Both the position numbers and the translations under genes were made by a program. Shown one piece after another: positions 45,383-53,582 of a DNA stretch of 64,000 bases. The DNA is from Slackia sp. (GTDB taxonomy: Bacteria > Actinomycetota > Coriobacteriia > Coriobacteriales > Eggerthellaceae). The stretch covers positions 62,001 through 126,000 of the forward strand of contig JAUNBA010000001.1 of assembly GCA_030527325.1 (NCBI GenBank), in the 5' to 3' direction. The notes under the pieces are model-generated. The model saw only the letters and a program-made list of their open reading frames with translations, was not told the origin of the DNA and ran no database searches. Every line of letters begins with the position of its first letter. Position 1 is the stretch's first letter.

Positions 45383-46278
45383 CGGCTCTCCCCCTTCAGA
45401 ACGATCTGCATGTATTCGTCGATGGAAACACGGTCGCACGCGATCGACGGAAAGCGGCGCATGAACGACACCCTATCGGGCGCCAAGACATCGATGCCGC
45501 ACGCATTGCGCACAAAGCGCGTCGAACCGTCCGTCGAACACAGTCCGCTTTTCAAAACCGCTTCGAATTCGTCCGCGCGACAACGCGCGACTCCTGCCAG
45601 ATCGACGATGGCGTCCGCGTCCAAGTCGAACGCGACGCGACCGTCGTCGATGCACACCACACGATCGGCGATCCTTTCGAGATCCGACGTGATATGGCTC
45701 GACATGAGCACGCTGCGCCGCTCGTCGCGGGCAAGATAGACGCGCAATATGTCAAGAACCTCCTCGCGAGCCAAAGGATCGAGCCCCGCAGTCGCCTCGT
45801 CCAAAATAAGCAATGCGCAATCATGAGAAAGCGCACACGCTATCTGAAGCTTCATGCCCATGCCGCGCGAAAGATCTTTCACGCGACGCTCGGAAGCAAG
45901 ACCGAAGCGGTCGAGGTAGTCGGAAAACGCCCCGGCATCCCAAGACGGATACGCCGCCGCCATAATCGACCCGATCGCGCGAACGCGCAAATGGCCCGCA
46001 TACGGACACGTATCGAAAACGATGCCGATGCGTTCCTTGACCTGCTTGCACGCCGCACCCTCGGCACGCAAGCCGAACGGCTCGCCGAGCATATGCACAG
46101 ATCCCGCATCGGCGGCGATCAGACCGAGCACCGCCTTGATTATCGTCGTCTTACCTGCGCCATTGGCCCCCACGAGACCGACCACGCACCCCTGTTCGAC
46201 GCGAAACGACACATCATGCAAAGAAAAATCGTCGCCGTAGCGTTTGCACAACCCGGCAACGGCAAGAGAATCGGCCAT
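45379..46278 (-). CDS. ABC transporter ATPase (YtrB/BcrA-like)
   Basis: The 299-residue ATPase has Walker A GANGAGKTT, a modified signature LSRGMGMKLQIA typical of bacitracin/Ytr-type exporters, Walker B LLILDEATAGLD, and a C-terminal extension of about 80 residues. The ATG at 46278 follows an AAAGGG box. It is the middle gene of the regulator-ATPase-permease operon. Confidence 0.88.
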   Translation of the reverse strand: MADSLAVAGLCKRYGDDFSLHDVSFRVEQGCVVGLVGANGAGKTTIIKAVLGLIAADAGSVHMLGEPFGLRAEGAACKQVKERIGIVFDTCPYAGHLRVRAIGSIMAAAYPSWDAGAFSDYLDRFGLASERRVKDLSRGMGMKLQIACALSHDCALLILDEATAGLDPLAREEVLDILRVYLARDERRSVLMSSHITSDLERIADRVVCIDDGRVAFDLDADAIVDLAGVARCRADEFEAVLKSGLCSTDGSTRFVRNACGIDVLAPDRVSFMRRFPSIACDRVSIDEYMQIVLKGESR

Positions 46279-46301
46279 ACCAGCCCTTTCCGCATAGCCG
46301 C

Positions 46302-46676
46302 TTACGAACTTTCGCACAGCATATCCACCATGACGCGTAACTCGTCACGGCCGACGCCGAGCAGGCGCGCTTCGTCTACGGCCTGTTCGATCAAGGCCTC
46401 TATATGGCGTAAACGCTTTTCGCGCAGCAGCGCGTCGGTGGCGCCCGAAACGAAGCTGCCCTTGCCTTGCACGGTATCGATAAGGCCGCGCGCTTCGAGC
46501 TCCGCATACGCACGCCTGGTCGTAATCACGCTGATACGCAAATCGGCGGCAAGCGCCCTGATGGAGGGCAGGGCATCGCCCGAGGCAAGCCGCCCCGAGA
46601 CGATAGCTCCTTCCACCTGTTCGGCTATTTGTTCGTAAATCGGCTTATCGCTTGTGTTCGAAATGATGATTTCCAA
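46302..46676 (-). CDS. GntR family regulator, YtrA subfamily
   Basis: The 124-residue protein has a GntR winged helix (about 11-75: PIYEQIAEQVEGAIVSGRL, SIRALAADLRISVITTRRAY) and the short C-terminal helical tail of about 45 residues that defines the YtrA subfamily. Such regulators repress their own ABC operon and release it on an inducing signal. The start is TTG with GGAGGT 6 bases upstream. A candidate operator lies about 170 bases upstream. Confidence 0.9.
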   Translation of the reverse strand: MEIIISNTSDKPIYEQIAEQVEGAIVSGRLASGDALPSIRALAADLRISVITTRRAYAELEARGLIDTVQGKGSFVSGATDALLREKRLRHIEALIEQAVDEARLLGVGRDELRVMVDMLCESS

Positions 46677-46842
46677 GAAGACCTCCGTCTAAGGCCCGAT
46701 GCCCGCACGCACAGGCGTACGGCCGTCGCCATACGCCCCGCGCATACGGGCGCTTGCGTCGGCAAGCGCTTGCCGACGCACAGGCGCCTGCCTCAGGCGT
46801 CCCCGAAGCAGACGATGCGCGATGGACCCGTCTTCGCGCTTA

Positions 46843-46878
46843 AGTGTATATATCACCTAAGCACAGTATATATACACT
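46843..46878 (-). promoter_or_regulatory. GntR/YtrA-type operator
   Basis: The perfect inverted repeat AGTGTATATAT / ATATATACACT (46843-46853 and 46868-46878, 14-base spacer) is similar to the GTRTATATAC-like sites of YtrA regulators. It is the only strongly A+T-rich block in the gap and probably overlaps the operon promoter. Confidence 0.6.
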
Positions 46879-47033
46879 GCCTGCCGCGCGCAAGAACAAA
46901 GCGACTGCGCCGAGAAAAGAAACAACGACGGCATATACGCGCATTATCGCGCGTTTCCTTGTACTATATGCGCTACAGGAAAAACAGTGGCGGACGAAAG
47001 CACGGCACATGAGTGCGCACGCACGCCCCATAC

Positions 47034-47066
47034 AACCAAGGGCCGCTCAGCGAGCGGCCCTTGGTT
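47034..47066. terminator. strong hairpin terminator
   Basis: A perfect 15-bp stem with a 3-base loop (47034-47048 with 47052-47066). On the minus strand it would end the HicB-like/small-gene transcript; on the plus strand it would precede the 28-codon gene. Confidence 0.65.
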
Positions 47067-47100
47067 GTCGAAACTTTATGCCGAGTGAAAGGAAAGAATC

Positions 47101-47187
47101 ATGGAATTAAGACACGTCGCGATTTTCGTGATCTTCACCACGCTGTCTTTTCTCTACTTCAGAAACCGGCGCAAAAAGGGTAAGTAG
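47101..47187 (+). CDS. 28-residue single-helix membrane miniprotein
   Basis: The ATG follows AAAGGAAAG at good spacing and opens 28 codons encoding one hydrophobic helix (about 6-20: VAIFVIFTTLSFLYF) with a basic tail RNRRKKGK, an N-out/C-in single-span pattern. No family is recognised. It is convergent with the small-gene operon, ending 18 bases from it. The upstream hairpin means transcription would need a promoter within 34 bases or readthrough, which lowers confidence. Confidence 0.4.
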   Translation: MELRHVAIFVIFTTLSFLYFRNRRKKGK

Positions 47188-47204
47188 ACAAACGCGCGTC
47201 TTTC

Positions 47205-47366
47205 CTAGTCGCCGAGCGTCTTTCTGATCACCGTCAGATGCTCTTCGGCCGCCGCGCGTGCTTCGTCGCTCATGCCAAGCCTGATCAGCTTTTCGATGAA
47301 GCTTTCCTCGAGCCTCAACAGATACTCGAATTCCTTGGATGACATTGCATTTTCCTGCTCGTCCAT
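47205..47366 (-). CDS. 53-residue acidic helical protein (small paralogue A)
   Basis: A small gene: ATG at 47366 with AGGAGG about 8 bases upstream. The protein is helical and charged (MSSKEFEYLLRLEESF, then LIRLGMSDEARAAAEEHL). The segment IRLGMSDEA recurs in the upstream neighbour as IKRMGVSDEA, so the two are tandem paralogues. Function is unknown; with the HicB-like gene they may form one unit. Confidence 0.65.
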   Translation of the reverse strand: MDEQENAMSSKEFEYLLRLEESFIEKLIRLGMSDEARAAAEEHLTVIRKTLGD

Positions 47367-47388
47367 GAATCGTCGCCCTCCTTTGCTT

Positions 47389-47556
47389 CTAGCTTTCTAT
47401 CGTCGTCGTGAAACGCTTTATCACCGCGTCTATCTCCGCTGCGGCCTCATCGCTAACGCCCATGCGCTTGATGCGCTCGAAGTCGGCGACCACCGCTCTC
47501 AGGTGATCCTTATATTGCAGGTCGGTCATGCCCGCCTCATCGTTTTCTTCCCTCAT
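47389..47556 (-). CDS. 55-residue acidic helical protein (small paralogue B)
   Basis: The ATG at 47556 has AAGGGGA 8 bases upstream; a longer frame to 47607 has none. The sequence MREENDEAGMTDLQYKDHL then IKRMGVSDEAAAEIDAVI is helical and acidic and resembles the next gene 22 bases downstream. No family is recognised. It lies 29 bases after the HicB-like gene on the same strand. Confidence 0.65.
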   Translation of the reverse strand: MREENDEAGMTDLQYKDHLRAVVADFERIKRMGVSDEAAAEIDAVIKRFTTTIES

Positions 47557-47585
47557 GATGGTTCCCCTTTCGCCTAATCGAAGCA

Positions 47586-48008
47586 TCATTGCAGCATATT
47601 CGCACATTCGAGCCGCGCCTCGACGGAGGCCTTCGACACCATGCGGCGGCCGCCGTCCTTCCAGGAATCGAGAAGCCCGGCCTCTACCAGCTGCATCACG
47701 CGGGCATCGCTGACGCCGAGGGCGCGCGCGGCGTCGGCGGCCGTCATGGCGGCTATGTCCGACAGCTCGCGCGACACCGCGACGGCGATCACCCGCCCGC
47801 CGTGGGTGGGCTCGTGACCGAAAACCATGGGCGGCAGATCACCGAGCCCCATGAGGTGGTCGTCCACCGTCTCTTTAAGCCAATCGGCCGCGCTCTCGAC
47901 GGCGTCGATGAGGTCGTCCCCGAACGTGCCCTCGCCCCAATCGCCGCATGGCACGGCGTCGATGTAGCCGTTCGACGGATAGAACTCGAATTCACAAACG
48001 TAGACCAT
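47586..48008 (-). CDS. HicB-like protein with excisionase-type HTH
   Basis: The 140-residue protein has an N-terminal HicB-like beta-alpha fold (MVYVCEFEFYPSNGYIDAVP, then DLIDAVESAADWLKETVDD). A C-terminal MerR/excisionase-like helix-turn-helix follows (TAADAARALGVSDARVMQLV). HicB proteins neutralise HicA mRNA interferases and bind DNA. No HicA-like gene (short, with a dsRBD and catalytic His) is visible on either side; the downstream genes are two acidic miniproteins. The ATG at 48008 has AAAGGTGG upstream. It may be an orphan regulator. Confidence 0.75.
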   Translation of the reverse strand: MVYVCEFEFYPSNGYIDAVPCGDWGEGTFGDDLIDAVESAADWLKETVDDHLMGLGDLPPMVFGHEPTHGGRVIAVAVSRELSDIAAMTAADAARALGVSDARVMQLVEAGLLDSWKDGGRRMVSKASVEARLECANMLQ

Positions 48009-48108
48009 CTCGGCCACCTTTCTCGTAGACACAGGCGCAAGACCAAAAACGACGACGGACAAAGAGCAAAACGATCCCGGCTAAAACCAGGCAAGGCCTC
48101 CGATGACG

Positions 48109-48600
48109 CTAAAACAGCGTCTCCGTCCGCTCGAAGCCCTCGTCGACGAGCAGCGGGCCTTCGTCGGCCGACGTCGTGGCGAGTTCGTCGCAGCGCTCGT
48201 TCTCCGGGTGGCCCGCATGGCCCTTCACCCAATGGAAAACCACCGAATGCGGGTCTTTGGCCGCAAGCAGCCTGCGCCAGAGATCCGCATTTTTGACCGG
48301 CTCTTTTTTCGCATTCTTCCAGCCGCGCTTCAGCCATCCGTCGACCCAATGCGCATTGAACGCATCCACCACGTATTTAGAGTCGGAATACAGGTCTATT
48401 TCGCACGGCCTGCGCAGGCTTTCAAGCGCCGCGATCACGCCGAGAAGCTCCATGCGGTTATTCGTCGTACGGCGAAATCCCTGCGTGAGTTCTTTGACGT
48501 GCAGTTTTCCCGCAGGGTCGACGTAATGCATGACCGCACCGTAGCCGCCAGGACCAGGATTGCCGCGAGCCGCCCCATCGGTGTATATCGTCACGCGCAT
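48109..48600 (-). CDS. rnhA: ribonuclease HI
   Basis: The 163-residue enzyme degrades RNA in RNA-DNA hybrids. The catalytic acidic residues are visible in [31 protein letters not shown] and the final [15 protein letters not shown]. Length is normal for bacterial RNase HI. AAGGAGG precedes the ATG. Confidence 0.95.
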   Translation of the reverse strand: MRVTIYTDGAARGNPGPGGYGAVMHYVDPAGKLHVKELTQGFRRTTNNRMELLGVIAALESLRRPCEIDLYSDSKYVVDAFNAHWVDGWLKRGWKNAKKEPVKNADLWRRLLAAKDPHSVVFHWVKGHAGHPENERCDELATTSADEGPLLVDEGFERTETLF

Positions 48601-48677
48601 GCGCTTGCCTCCTTGCGAAATAGTATTGAAGGAAGAATGGTATCACGAACGCGCGGCGAAGCCGCCCGCACGCGCAC

Positions 48678-49211
48678 CTACCTCGAAAAGCGCGCGTCCT
48701 GCACGACGGAAGGCGTCGACGACGGCATACCGCATCCAGCGTGAACCGCGGGCTCCTCGCCTTGCAGCGTCGTTTCCGAGCCCGCGCCGTCAGGCGCATC
48801 GACCGCATAAGCGGGGCGCGCGGAAGCGGGAACATACGCCGCGGGAGCCCCGCACGCATGGCAGAAACGCGCACCGGCGGGAAGCGTCGCTCCGCACGAA
48901 GGACAGCTGTATGCAACCGATGCGGCCTTCGCGCTTTCCGTTTCATGGACGATGCGCTCGATATCGGCCTTGATCTGCGCTATCTCCGCATCGCACGTAC
49001 GAATGTCCATGATGACGCGTTCGCAAGCCGCAGGAGGTTCGCCTCCGTTCGAAATGCTGTCGTAGAGCAACTCGCCCAAATCGGCCGCCAGATCGCGCCG
49101 TTTACGCTCGCATTCTCCCAATTTGAATTTCAAGCCGGTCGCGTCGGCGAAACGCCCCGCCCCTTCGACGCCCTTGTTGAAAGCCCCGCTGATATCGTTC
49201 CAGAGTCCCAT
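48678..49211 (-). CDS. zinc-ribbon protein with coiled-coil
   Basis: The 177-residue protein has an N-terminal amphipathic stretch (GLWNDISGAFNKGVEGAG), a predicted coiled-coil (about 30-90) and a zinc ribbon CPSCGATLPAGARFCHACG (about 101-119), followed by a disordered tail. Such zinc-ribbon proteins are widespread in Gram-positive bacteria and mostly uncharacterised. The ATG at 49211 has AAAGGA upstream. The membrane protein gene ending at 49262 lies directly upstream on the same strand, so the two may be co-expressed. Confidence 0.8.
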   Translation of the reverse strand: MGLWNDISGAFNKGVEGAGRFADATGLKFKLGECERKRRDLAADLGELLYDSISNGGEPPAACERVIMDIRTCDAEIAQIKADIERIVHETESAKAASVAYSCPSCGATLPAGARFCHACGAPAAYVPASARPAYAVDAPDGAGSETTLQGEEPAVHAGCGMPSSTPSVVQDARFSR

Positions 49212-49261
49212 TACGCATCCTTTCGCCCATCGCCCGCTTCGCCGTCGGCGCAAACGCGCGG

Positions 49262-49939
49262 CTAATCCTGCTTACGTCCCGATTCCCACGCCTTTTTACC
49301 CACGGCGAGGCCGCGATACGCCTTGTATGCCGCGCTGCGCGGGGAGACGGCTATCGCGCTTTCGTAGCCGTCTTCGAACCGGCGCTCGAAACGGGCCTGC
49401 TCACGCACGGCAGCCGCAGCCAATGCGCAGCCGAGCGCGCAGCCCGCGACACTTGAGACCGTACGCGACGCGATCACGATGAAGCCCTCGGCGCCGGCGC
49501 CCAATGCCAAAGCGCCCATGTCGCACGCCGTAGCGAGCAGCAAGCCCGCGAACGAAACCGCGACGAACACGGAAAACTTCTGCGATTCCTTCGGAAGCCT
49601 GAGTATGCACTCGCCCGCGAACAACACGACGACGACTCCCGACATCATGAGATCGACGAGCACGACGCCTGCGCGCATGCCGTTCGCCTCCATCGCAAGA
49701 CCCGCCACCGCCGCGACGAGCGCGATAAGCGACGTGACCACGGGAACGCGCCTGAGCACGCGATCGACGTAGCGCGCGTCATCGGCGATGCGCTCGCCGT
49801 GGACCGCCACCAAGCGCCCGTGAGGATGGCGCAACGACCCCATACGCACATTGCGCCCTAAGCCGGACAGCTCGTCGCTTTTCACGATGCCCCACGACAG
49901 CAGCCCCACGACCGCCACGACGACGAATAAAACAGCCAT
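49262..49939 (-). CDS. polytopic membrane protein of unknown function
   Basis: The 225-residue protein has about five predicted helices (near 2-18, 66-86, 92-112, 122-144, 152-176) and a basic Tyr/Arg-rich C terminus in the cytoplasm. No family is recognised. The ATG at 49939 has AAAGG 7 bases upstream and is preferred over one at 49957. It precedes the zinc-ribbon gene and is divergent from the AIM24 gene. Confidence 0.7.
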   Translation of the reverse strand: MAVLFVVVAVVGLLSWGIVKSDELSGLGRNVRMGSLRHPHGRLVAVHGERIADDARYVDRVLRRVPVVTSLIALVAAVAGLAMEANGMRAGVVLVDLMMSGVVVVLFAGECILRLPKESQKFSVFVAVSFAGLLLATACDMGALALGAGAEGFIVIASRTVSSVAGCALGCALAAAAVREQARFERRFEDGYESAIAVSPRSAAYKAYRGLAVGKKAWESGRKQD

Positions 49940-50112
49940 TATCAGACCTTTCCGCACATATGACGATTCTTCGCTCGGAAAACCCCTGCCTCATGCACAG
50001 GGCCGAATCGAGCATGCACCATACCACGGCGCCGCGCATCGCACGAAGAACCGGTAAAAACACCTCTACTGCCGTATCGTACCAAGCGACGTGCTATGCT
50101 GCTGCCGACAAT

Positions 50113-50154
50113 GAAACGCGTATCCGAAACGATACCGTTTCGCCGCATCGTTTC
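50113..50154 (+). promoter_or_regulatory. nested dyad of four GAAACG boxes upstream of the AIM24 gene
   Basis: GAAACG occurs at 50113-50118 and 50126-50131, and its complement CGTTTC at 50136-50141 and 50149-50154. All four are exactly symmetric about 50133.5. The inner pair forms a 7-bp, 4-base-loop hairpin. It ends 15 bases before the ATG. Confidence 0.55.
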
Positions 50155-50168
50155 GTTTGAGGAGCGCC

Positions 50169-50930
50169 ATGTACCAGATTTCCAATTTCACCGACAACGA
50201 CGACGTCAATGTGCTCACCGAATTCGGCGCATTCAAGGTCATCGAATGGAAGCGCGACCTAAGCGTCACCCCCGCTTCCGCGGCCACGGCGTATTTCGCG
50301 AGCGAAATGAACGTACGCCGCCGCCAGGTCCTGTGCGACCTGAGCCAGGCGCCCATCACCGTGCAAGCAGGAGCCATGCAGTGGTCCGTCGGACAGGTGA
50401 ACTGCACGACCGGCGTCAAAGGGGTCGGCGACCTGTTCGGAAAAGCGCTGCGCGGCGCCGCCACCAACGAGTCGGCCATCAAGCCCGAATACAACGGCAC
50501 GGGCATGCTCGTTCTCGAGCCGACGTTTCGCTACATCATCGTCCTCGACGTAGCCGACTGGGGAAATTCTATCGTGCTCGATGACGGCCTGTTTTTGGCC
50601 TGCTATTCCAGCCTGCAGCACAAAGCGGTCATGCGCAGCAACATCTCGTCCGCCGTCGCAGGCAACGAAGGCCTGTTCAACCTGGGTATTCAGGGGTACG
50701 GCGCGCTCTGCCTGGAATCCCCGTGCCCCAAAGAGGAGCTCATCGAAGTAACGCTGGACAACGACGAGCTCAAGATCGACGGCAACATGGCGCTCGCATG
50801 GAGCGGATCGCTCAATTTCACCGTCGAGCGAAGCGGCAAGTCGCTCGTCGGATCGGCCGCATCGGGCGAAGGCCTGGTCAACGTCTATCGCGGAACGGGC
50901 AAGGTGCTGCTCGCCCCGACTCGCTATTAA
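50169..50930 (+). CDS. AIM24 family protein
   Basis: The 253-residue protein is all-beta, matching AIM24/TerB-N-like TIM-barrel-free jelly-roll proteins: MQWSVGQVNCTTG, VLEPTFRYIIVLD, NLGIQGYGALCLESPCP, ALAWSGSLNFTVERSG. Bacterial AIM24 proteins are of unknown biochemical role; the yeast homologue acts in mitochondrial inner-membrane organisation. GAGGAG precedes the ATG at 50169. It is monocistronic with a strong terminator. Confidence 0.88.
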   Translation: MYQISNFTDNDDVNVLTEFGAFKVIEWKRDLSVTPASAATAYFASEMNVRRRQVLCDLSQAPITVQAGAMQWSVGQVNCTTGVKGVGDLFGKALRGAATNESAIKPEYNGTGMLVLEPTFRYIIVLDVADWGNSIVLDDGLFLACYSSLQHKAVMRSNISSAVAGNEGLFNLGIQGYGALCLESPCPKEELIEVTLDNDELKIDGNMALAWSGSLNFTVERSGKSLVGSAASGEGLVNVYRGTGKVLLAPTRY

Positions 50931-50953
50931 TCCCGTCACGCACGGATGCGTGC

Positions 50954-50985
50954 AGGGGGCGTGGCTTTCACGAGCCGCGCCCCCT
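50954..50985 (+). terminator. terminator of the AIM24 gene
   Basis: A 13-pair stem (50954-50966 with 50973-50985, one G-T pair) is followed by CTTTTTC, 24 bases after the stop. Confidence 0.82.
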
Positions 50986-51018
50986 CTTTTTCCTTCATCT
51001 TCTCCTGCGCGCGATGCC

Positions 51019-51882
51019 TCATCGACGTCCGATGTAATGCTTGCGCAACATCGTCGCCGCCACCTCGAGCACGATAGCCACCGCAAGGCACAGATACACG
51101 ATCAGACCGACCTCGTGGATATTCAAATAGAAACTGCCCGCCAAGAAAAGCTGATAGCCTATGCCGCCCGCTCCCGCCACGGCGCCGACCGCGACCGCAT
51201 TGACGAAATTCATCTCGAACCTGATGAACGTCCACGACAGCAACTCGGCGGATGTAGCGGGGACTACCGCGCGAAACACGATCTGCCACCAACGGGCACC
51301 GCTCGCGCGCAACGCTTCGAGCACTCCGGGGTCGATTTCTTCGAATGCCTCGGAATACGCTTTGGTCAAATACGCCACGCTATGAAACAGCAGGCCCGTC
51401 ACCGCCGCTTCGGGTCCCAATCCGATAGCCACGGAAAACACAAGAACCCACAGAATCGTCGGCACGGCTCGAAAAACCGACATCAGCACCTTGATGACAA
51501 GCGCCACCCGACGATTCGAAAGATTGCCCGCAGCGAACAAACCCGTGAAAAACGCGATAAGCGCGCCGATGAATGTAGTAAGCGCCGCCAGCGCAAGAGA
51601 AACGAACAGCCCTTCCAGCACTTCGAACAAGGTGAAATGGCCCGCAAGACCCGGAGCGAGCATCATCTGGCCGAAATCCACCGCCGCGTCGGCACATGCC
51701 TGAAAAAAGTCGACTTTGCCGTAATCCATCGTGACCATGGCGATCGCGGATACGAGCGCCAAAACGCCGACGACCGTCAAAAGCGCGCCGTTCGGTCCGT
51801 CGATCACATGAACGCGCACCTTCCCCGTCTTCGACAGGCGCGCGCCACGCACGGCAGGCTCGCTCGGGGGTTTTCGACACAT
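51019..51882 (-). CDS. phnE: phosphonate-type ABC permease (second PhnE)
   Basis: The 287-residue permease has six helices and the BPD-transporter loop EALRASGARWWQIVFRAVVP. It is a paralogue of the upstream permease and starts at an ATG overlapping that gene's stop (TGATG). With PhnC, PhnD and the first PhnE it forms an importer for phosphonates, phosphite or a related compound. No C-P lyase or phosphonatase gene is visible, so the substrate is unproven. Confidence 0.87.
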   Translation of the reverse strand: MCRKPPSEPAVRGARLSKTGKVRVHVIDGPNGALLTVVGVLALVSAIAMVTMDYGKVDFFQACADAAVDFGQMMLAPGLAGHFTLFEVLEGLFVSLALAALTTFIGALIAFFTGLFAAGNLSNRRVALVIKVLMSVFRAVPTILWVLVFSVAIGLGPEAAVTGLLFHSVAYLTKAYSEAFEEIDPGVLEALRASGARWWQIVFRAVVPATSAELLSWTFIRFEMNFVNAVAVGAVAGAGGIGYQLFLAGSFYLNIHEVGLIVYLCLAVAIVLEVAATMLRKHYIGRR

Positions 51883-52673
51883 CACAGAACCTTCCTCCTC
51901 ACGTAATTCGACGTAAGCTCGCACGCAATGACGACGATGACGATCGACAGGATCGTCAGGCCCGCGATGTCGTAACGAAAGCTTTTGTAGTACAGGTCGA
52001 ACACGAAGCCGATGCCTGTGCCCGTGAGAATACCCACCAGCGTCGCATCGCGCACGTTGTTCTCGATCATGTACAAAATCCAGCTTAGAAGCGATGTCGC
52101 GGTCATGGGCACGACGGCTTGCGCCACGATCTGCGCATAGGTTGCGCCCGTCGCGCGCAACGCCTCGATAGGACCCGTGTCCATTTCATCGACGGTTTCC
52201 AGAAAACAGCGCGTCAAATATCCGAAGGTGGTTAAAAACAACGCCAGAAACCCCGTGAACTCGCTTTGCTTGAACGAGAACAGCAAGATGAGCGCCCATG
52301 CGACGACAGGAATATTGCGGAATACCGAAGCGACCGCCCGCGCAATAAGCGCCGACAGACCGCCGCGTCCCACCGTCTTGCTGCCCAACACCGCCAATAC
52401 GAAAGCGAATACCGCGGCGATGCAGCTCGATGCAACCGATACGAGCACCGTCGATGCGAGCGCAGACGCGATAGTATCGAGTTTGCCGAGCGAATCGACC
52501 GTCGGAACGAATTCGACCAGCAGCCACGCCACGCCGGCAGGCACCTCCGCCGCCGCCTCGCCGAAATCGAATCCGACGTATACGGCCGCAACCGCGTTGA
52601 CGACGAGAAACGCCGCGGCCATGCCCGCAAGGACGCAGGTCTTCTTCCTGAAAAACGCGCGGCTTCGCTCCAT
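51882..52673 (-). CDS. phnE: phosphonate-type ABC permease (first PhnE)
   Basis: The 263-residue permease begins with a basic N terminus ([11 protein letters not shown]) and has six helices and the loop EALRATGATYAQIVAQAVVP. Its ATG overlaps the TAA of phnC (TAATG). It forms a heterodimer-type channel with the second PhnE. Confidence 0.88.
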   Translation of the reverse strand: MERSRAFFRKKTCVLAGMAAAFLVVNAVAAVYVGFDFGEAAAEVPAGVAWLLVEFVPTVDSLGKLDTIASALASTVLVSVASSCIAAVFAFVLAVLGSKTVGRGGLSALIARAVASVFRNIPVVAWALILLFSFKQSEFTGFLALFLTTFGYLTRCFLETVDEMDTGPIEALRATGATYAQIVAQAVVPMTATSLLSWILYMIENNVRDATLVGILTGTGIGFVFDLYYKSFRYDIAGLTILSIVIVVIACELTSNYVRRKVL

Positions 52674-53518
52674 TACGCAGCCCCGCTCTCACGATGCCGC
52701 CGCACGACGGAAAGCCGGGGCGAAGACGTTCCGTCGGCCGCGTCGGCGAGCGTCTCGGACGCGTCGGCGGCGCCGTATACCGCCCGCACGGCCTCTTCGG
52801 TCGTCTCGCCAGGAACGCCCTCGAACACCTTGCGCCCCTTCGAAAGGCCCACGATGCGATCGGAGAACTCGAGGGCGTAATCCACCTGGTGCAGATTGAC
52901 AAGGCAGGCGATGCCGAGTTCGTCGGCCGCCCAACGCAGGCGCTCCATGACCGCGCGAGACGATTTCGGATCGAGGCTCGCGATAGGCTCGTCGGCGAGA
53001 ATGAGCAGCGGCTCCTGCACGAGCGCGCGAGCGATGCCGACGCGCTGCTTCTGCCCGCCCGACAGCCGGTCGACGCGCTTGTAGGCGAACTCCTCCATGC
53101 CCACCTGTTCAAGCGCCGAGAAAGCGCGGCGCTTCTCGTCTTCCGTGTACACCCCCAGCGCGCCTGCGATGCTCGATTTAGCCCCGAGGCATCCGTGCAA
53201 AACGTTTTCTATGGCGGTCAAGCGCTGCACCAGGTTGTAATGCTGAAAGATCATGCTGATGCGGCGGCGCGCCGCGCGCAGGCCGCGCTTGTCCAAAGAC
53301 GTCATCTCGCGTCCGTCGAATACGACGCTGCCATCGCTCGGCTCGATCAATCTGTTCACGCAACGCAGCAAAGTCGATTTGCCTGCACCCGACGGCCCGA
53401 TAACGGTCACCAACTCCCCGGGATGCACGTCGAGCGAAACGTCGGAAAGCGCGAACACGCCGTTTTCATAGCATTTGGAAAGCGACTCCACCCGAAGAAG
53501 CGTATCGTCGTCTTGCAT
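52673..53518 (-). CDS. phnC: phosphonate-type ABC ATPase
   Basis: The 281-residue ATPase has Walker [10 protein letters not shown], signature LSGGQKQR, Walker [14 protein letters not shown] and PhnC-like [11 protein letters not shown] spacing. The ATG at 53518 has AGGAG upstream; the frame extends to 53539 without a better site. It follows the binding protein gene across a hairpin. Confidence 0.9.
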   Translation of the reverse strand: MQDDDTLLRVESLSKCYENGVFALSDVSLDVHPGELVTVIGPSGAGKSTLLRCVNRLIEPSDGSVVFDGREMTSLDKRGLRAARRRISMIFQHYNLVQRLTAIENVLHGCLGAKSSIAGALGVYTEDEKRRAFSALEQVGMEEFAYKRVDRLSGGQKQRVGIARALVQEPLLILADEPIASLDPKSSRAVMERLRWAADELGIACLVNLHQVDYALEFSDRIVGLSKGRKVFEGVPGETTEEAVRAVYGAADASETLADAADGTSSPRLSVVRRHRESGAA

Positions 53519-53539
53519 ATGTGCTCCTATCAAGAACAA

Positions 53540-53566
53540 GACGGGCCGGGAGTCCCCCGGCCCGTC
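53540..53566 (-). terminator. intra-operon hairpin between phnD and phnC
   Basis: A perfect 11-bp stem with a 5-base loop (53540-53550 with 53556-53566) is followed on the minus strand by TTGTTCTT. Lying 16 bases after phnD, it would make the binding protein more abundant than the membrane complex. Confidence 0.7.
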
Positions 53567-53582
53567 GCTTCACCCGGCAGAT

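Larger units (their letters stand above)
46677..47100. promoter_or_regulatory. 424-base gap upstream of the GntR operon
   Basis: It contains a perfect 11-bp hairpin with a 4-base loop (46755-46765 with 46770-46780) in the gntR leader, the 11-bp operator repeat at 46843-46878 and a hairpin at 47034-47066. A plus-strand TACTAT near 46962 could be a -10. A 14-codon frame at 46968 lacks a ribosome binding site and is not called. Confidence 0.5.

Noticed and set aside
46968..47012. 14-codon frame MRYRKNSGGRKHGT
   Set aside because: No ribosome binding site and too short to support without conservation.
50113..50154. CRISPR-like repeat reading of the GAAACG boxes
   Set aside because: Units are 6 bases long, in mirror symmetry and not spaced by unique 25-40 base spacers.
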